A stretch of 64,000 bases of DNA from Euwallacea fornicatus (Eukaryota; Arthropoda; Insecta; Coleoptera; Curculionidae): assembly GCF_040115645.1 (NCBI RefSeq), contig NC_089553.1, forward strand, positions 4,712,001 to 4,776,000, given 5' to 3'. Made by a program: the position numbers and the translations under genes. The notes under the pieces are model-generated. The model was given only the letters and a program-made list of their open reading frames with translations, did not search any database and was not told where the DNA came from. Shown piece after piece: positions 59,250 to 64,000 of this stretch (positions within the stretch are counted from its first letter, which is position 1; the number at the start of each line of letters is the position of its first letter).

Positions 59250-60666
59250 TGAATTCTGTTCTGAAAATTAAGGAGGTCGAATCTCGCTGACCTGGTTTGA
59301 AAACTGTTTAAAAGATAAATCTTGTGAGAAGGTGAATTTTCCGAGATACTGATTGTTAGTGCGGGTGTGCTCCGCGGTTGTATTCTTGATCTCTTGCTAT
59401 ACCTCATGTAAGAGAAATGTCAGGTCACTTTGCGAACGAAATTTCTCTAAGATGGCTCCGTTAATTTCTTAATAATAACCGAACACATTGAAATGCTCAT
59501 TCTCGGGCTATAACGCACAAGGGTAGAAAAGTTCCATGTATCGCGCAAGAAAATTGTCTTTTTTGGTAAAATTCCTCCAATTCTCACTCTGGGTTAGTTA
59601 GGGATATTCTTTTATTGCATAGTTGTGAGTAGACATGGAAATAAAAGTAAATTTTAAGTTCTAACATGTTTTTATTAAAGTTGCATAATCTACACGGGTA
59701 GGTAAGTATTTACTTGTTCTGGTTTAAAAACTTATAACTAATCTAGACATCGGAAAAATGGTCTACAGCATCAGTATCTCTAACATTACTTACCTAATAG
59801 AATATTTACATTGGATTGTTAAAATCGCTTTAACACCCGTTTAAATGTACATATTATTCGTTATTAAACATCAGGTTGTACGTAATTATCAAAATTAAAT
59901 TAGTTGGGTGGCATGAAACTATTGCGAATTTTTCTTTATAAAACACTCTGTTATAACTGAATAAATTTTTTTTTCCGCAAAATAGTACCGGTTTGGTGTT
60001 TACGCGTTGCGCACAAATAGACAAAATGGATATGAAATGGCTAATAAACGGAAATTAATTGTTTTGTAAGTGTAAATTATGAAATTAAGCATAAACACAA
60101 AACAGATAATTGATGAAATTTAGGAAAAAATGGCATTTTATTTTAAAATCTGAGCCGAAATCCAAAAAAAAATCACAATTTTTTTTCTTCTGCTTATTGA
60201 CTTTACAATATGCTTTAAAACCAAATTTAACGTGTTTAATTTCTTCAGTTACTTGCTTTAACGTAGATTTGCTTGCAAATTTTCATTTTTAATTTTTGTT
60301 GTCCACTCCATATTCACTGCACCTATTTTTGCATAAACGCTAAAAATTAAGCTAAATTCTGTTATAAAGATCCAAACTCATCAAATGTTCGGTTGAGATT
60401 AATATTTCTTGTACTTTACAGCAAGTTGTGTGAATATTTACACCGGTCGTTGATATTAACAAATTTATTTTGTCAGATATTGATCGGGTTGAGAGCAGAA
60501 CGATCATTGCAGCATGAGACGGCTTTGTTAATACACATTTCTGGATGGAGAAAACTTTTTCTATTATACAGGGTGATACATGAGCAGTGTTTAATTTTTG
60601 TACTTATTAATTCAAGAATGGTGCCTTTTCAATTCCAAGGAACTAATAAACTTTTGCATAAATAAA
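59250..60666. other. Intergenic, no gene seen
   Basis: AT-rich with T-runs. TATACAGGGTGATAC at 60567 is another ACAGGGTG repeat end. Confidence 0.5.
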
Positions 60667-61081
60667 CAGATATCGCCATTTCATTCGAGAACATAGGGAT
60701 TGTGCAAGTTGGAGAAGGATAGTATAATATTTAATATGCCTCTGATACAGAATAACAACGAAGTGGACGGAATCAGTCAGGCCGACGACTCCATTTTGAT
60801 ATTTAGTTTAATATCGATTTTGGGGCGATGGAATTTTTTGAAAATCTCGGAGAAAAAAGCAGCAATTTAAATAAATGAAAAAAGCATTAATCCATCACTA
60901 GAACATTAGTAAAAATTCTGAAATGGTGAGAGATCTGGTAACACAAGGCTGACTTCCCCTCCACGTCAGCCGCTAGTTTCGCCACCTACTTTCTTGGTTT
61001 TTGTTAAAGGTATATTAAACCGTACGGGGTCCTCTCCCACTTGCACAATTCCTATGTTTCCACATGAACTGGTGATGCCTG
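60667..61081. mobile_element. 415-bp MITE, relative of the element at 45535
   Basis: The left end reads CAGATATCGCCATTTC and then ATAGGGATTGTGCAAGTTGG. The right end, read inward on the minus strand, is CAGGCATCACCAGTTC and then ATAGGAATTGTGCAAGTGGG. The inner string TTTAATATGCCTCTGA also matches the 954-bp element. TA duplications are not preserved, so this is the older copy. Confidence 0.65.
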
Positions 61082-62690
61082 GATTCTATAATTAGCTGGA
61101 AGGCAACTCGTATTAGAACTCACTATATGTGGCGTAAAAATGACTTATCAGAAGTAAAATGACGGAGAAGTACCATAACTCAAGTACATTTTTCAACGGA
61201 AATTCCTTTCGGTTAGGAGTGATCGCCAAATCGATCATAGAATTCACTAAATGATCAAAGAAATATAATGTTGAGGATGATCTCCAAATCATATTTATTT
61301 GCGATAATATCAATAATGTTATGAAAAATTAATAAGTAACATGAGAATTTCATGTTTCTTCAAGGAGGCATGGCATGACTCCTAATCTGAACGTTCCCAT
61401 CAGTTTAAAATATCATTTTTGTGCACACTAATAGTGTCTAATTCCGCAATTTCTCCCTCTAAAATTCATGATCCAGTTTATTCTAAAAGAATGTCAACAT
61501 GGTTCTTCAATAATGATAATTATGGTCGATATAAGCGCAAAGGACCTGATGAGAGGTAGCTAGTAGCTATACATCTGAAAATTATGAAAATAACACTTGC
61601 ACATTAATCTCAAGTGTTCTCTAAGCAATTAAATGTTTATGTAGGTACTAAATCCAGGCACGATAAACTTAAAAGTACATAAAAGTAACTTATTTCGAAC
61701 TAAAAGGAACAACTGGCCTTAAGTAACAACAATCAACTGGCTGTTCTAACACAGAGCGAATTTTAAGCTGCTTTTTTCCTTTTTGGTAGAACCTAAATAC
61801 GATTTCACGATATGTCTTCAAAAAAATTAATAAGTAGGAAAACCACACATTTTTTGACTATAGTTTGACTACCGTGGCTGAGATCAGTTAGAAAAAGAGC
61901 GGTTTTATTTTACAGCAAGTCAAAATGAAATTCGTACGCCGAAATTATTCGTATTAATTTTTCTTTGTGTTAAGAAATAAAATAAAATCAAATGTTTATT
62001 TAATCTACATTTTGAACGGGCCTGGTACTACTACATATGTTGCAGTTTTTGTTAAATATTTCGATAAAACCGATTTTGTGTTGTTGTCGATACTAAACTC
62101 GTACATTTAAGTTGTTTAGGAGCCAATACCGCGTTAAAAGAGTTTGGTGTTAAATTATTTTTATTTTTAAATAGTATTAAAACTTAATTGCTTTTCTAAT
62201 GGATCCTCAAAGGGAGAAAACTAGCGTTACCGAAAGGAACCATTATGAAGTGGAAAATTTTACCGTCGGATGGGTAAAATGCGTAACAGTACAGAAATCA
62301 CAGATTGTTATATAAATAAAGAAAAAAAACTAAAACCAAAATAAGATAAAATTCTAGAAAAATTCTTAATGATTATTATGAAAGGTTGATTTTAAGAAAG
62401 GTGGGATAAAATCCAAAAACGTCTGCTCCTAAATTGGCGAAAATGGAGAAATATAATTAAATAAGGTCGTTAATCCAACTTCCAATTAATGTTTAAAATC
62501 AACTACGAGTAATTGCTGTATTCTTTATTATTTCGTTATTGTTAATGTATTTCACCGAATTGAGTTTTGGTACTCTACGGAATAGACATATTATCAAGCC
62601 AGTTGTGTTGTGAAATGAATTGCATAAATTTGCATATTAACTGAAAATAGTTATTATTATTTTTCTAAGAATTATAATTTTTCCGAACAT
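61082..62690. other. Intergenic, no gene seen
   Basis: No supported coding frame or clear repeat structure was found. Confidence 0.45.
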
Positions 62691-62691
62691 T

Positions 62692-63228
62692 CAGTTGTTA
62701 AAGCTCGTACACTTTGAAATAGTTCCAGAGAGTCGTGCTGTCAATGTCAACTTATGTTGTCAAAAATTAGAACGGGTACATGATATTTTGACAGAAAAGT
62801 ATCCAGATTCGGTAAACAGGAAACGCGTACTGCTCCAACAAGATAACGTTCGTGTCATCGTGCATGTCGGACCCAGAACAAATTCCAGAATCTGAATGGG
62901 GTAGAAATTTTACCTCATCCAGCGTATAACGCTGACCTCACTCCTTCCGATTATGGTTTGTTCCGGTCAATGCAACGCTGCTTTAAAGGCCCAAAATTTC
63001 GTAACGTAGAAGAAGACGAAATTGGATGTCGCAACCTCTTCGCCTAAAAGGCGCCGAAGTGGTATCGCAACCAAATTTTGAAACCAGCCGAAAGATGGCA
63101 AAAAATCGCAGAAACCAATGGATTATACTTTGAATAATAATATTGTTTCTCACTTTAAGTGTTCACAAAAGTTTGAAATGAAATTTTTGATTTATGATTT
63201 TGGCGCGAACCTTTGACTCAACCTAGTA
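62692..63228 (+). pseudogene. Mariner transposase relic with right terminus
   Basis: The catalytic half of a mariner transposase can be followed in two frames. KLVHFEIVPESRAVNVNLCC is followed by CQKLERVHDILTEKYPD and VNRKRVLLQQDNVRV. A frameshift near 62893 leads to GVEILPHPAYNADLTPSDYG, then FKGPKFRNVEE and ILKPAERWQKIAETNG, ending at TAA 63135-63137. An in-frame TAA (near 63048) breaks it. The element's right end is probably GACTCAACCTAGTA (63214-63228). The N-terminal half and the left end are missing. Confidence 0.85.
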
Positions 63229-63239
63229 TAATTGTCCTA

Positions 63240-63400
63240 AAGAGTGATCCCAACGCCTGCTCATAGTCCAGATGTCAATGTAGTTGAAAGCTTGTGGTTT
63301 CAACTAAGAGTAGCAGAAAGAAAGTATGACTTTTCTAATAGCTACTGATTGAAAACTGTATTAAGAATGGTCACGTGTACCATCAAAACATTTTGCAAAA
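63240..63400 (+). pseudogene. Short Tc1-type transposase fragment
   Basis: The frame reads VIPTPAHSPDVNVVESLWFQ, close to the WPAHSPDLNPIENLW block around the last catalytic residue of Tc1-like transposases, and is soon stopped. It directly follows the mariner relic. Confidence 0.55.
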
Positions 63401-63419
63401 TTAGTACCACGTAACCCGA

Positions 63420-64000
63420 CCGTTTAAAAAAGGTATTTGAAAATAAAGGCCTTTCAACAAAGCACTGAATTAAAATTAAATACATTTCAGAACAAAAATT
63501 TGAAAAGTGTACAAGTTTCGTTTTAGGGTGGAAAAGTAGCTTTTTTCAATGGTATTCAATATAGAATTTTATTTTAGCTATGTCCTTTGCTATTTTTCAT
63601 TTAGCCTGGGAAGCATATCAAACAAACTTAGTGTACGAGTTTCAATTTGACTGCCTGTATATTACATTCCAAAGAGCGAATTTTTTATACAGTCTAACAG
63701 TTTTGTTCTTCGTACGTATGGATTGTGTTAAACAAAATATCTATCTTTCCCGCCCAAGAAAATTTTTTTACAGGTTCTCTTTTATTTTCGCCAAGAAATG
63801 TATTAGAAATATATGTCCTTATGTACAAATCTTTCAAAGAAAAATATCTTATTCATACATTTTTGTTCGTACAATCAATTAGTACATCGCGGAAAAATGT
63901 AAACAGTTTTTTTCCTGCACCATAAGGATGAGTAATTTTTTTTTTCATGCATTGCACCGTCAGTTCATTTACTACTTTTATCAGTTTGATAGAAAATATC
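63420..64000. other. Window end, no gene seen
   Basis: AT-rich sequence with a 100-codon frame (63580-63882) of aromatic-rich composition typical of chance frames in T-rich DNA. Nothing is called. Confidence 0.4.

Overview
The window is a piece of an arthropod, most probably insect, nuclear genome. Spliced single genes are separated by AT-rich DNA full of decayed DNA transposons. Introns are GT-AG, many only 50-60 nt long, and AATAAA signals follow several stop codons. The insect reading rests on an ABCH-type transporter, a Tube-like kinase of the Toll pathway and Tc1/mariner relics. A beetle or a similar holometabolan is plausible, but the sequence does not fix the order. No operon, CRISPR array, phage or convincing tRNA was seen.

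Left part (1-13.3 kb). The window opens with the 3' end of an unrecognised gene. BLOC-1 subunit 1 (2768-3266, minus) and a Tube/IRAK-4-like kinase (3980-6717, plus) then stand head to head. After them comes a duplicated small-gene locus (7.5-11.0 kb). It has a heat-shock-element/TATA promoter, a broken chimeric copy, an inverted second heat-shock-type promoter, and one intact two-exon copy whose intron holds a 169-bp MITE that is absent from the other copy. Two decayed coding relics follow.

Middle part (13.3-38.5 kb). This is transposon-rich. It holds a deleted Tc/mariner-type element with terminal inverted repeats, an Ankrd29 homologue (20.3-25.2 kb) with a Tc1 relic in its largest intron, a long foldback, dynactin subunit 2 (26.8-28.9 kb, plus) and an ABCH half-transporter (30.4-34.6 kb, minus, 13 exons, one GC-AG intron). 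A polypyrimidine minisatellite with a 95-bp period covers 37.1-38.4 kb.

Right part (38.6-64 kb). Housekeeping genes lie in divergent pairs: wolframin (minus) with ERG28 (plus), a MacroD-type macrodomain hydrolase (minus) with TFIIH p44/GTF2H2 (plus), and eIF3a (minus, 18 exons) with PEX14 (plus). A 954-bp MITE lies between the MacroD and GTF2H2 start codons, and a shorter relative lies at 60.7 kb. The last 6 kb hold only relics, including a mariner transposase.

The genes are functionally unrelated: lysosome-organelle biogenesis, Toll signalling, dynein motor, lipid export, ER calcium/stress, sterol-enzyme scaffold, ADP-ribose chemistry, transcription/DNA repair, translation, peroxisome import. 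Exon joins were checked by hand for phase and give lengths close to known families (BLOS1 127 aa, DCTN2 395, wolframin 875, GTF2H2 396, eIF3a 1159, PEX14 277, MacroD 267, ABCH 684, Tube-like kinase 730). The most unusual material is the heat-shock-promoter small-gene duplication at 7.5-11.0 kb.
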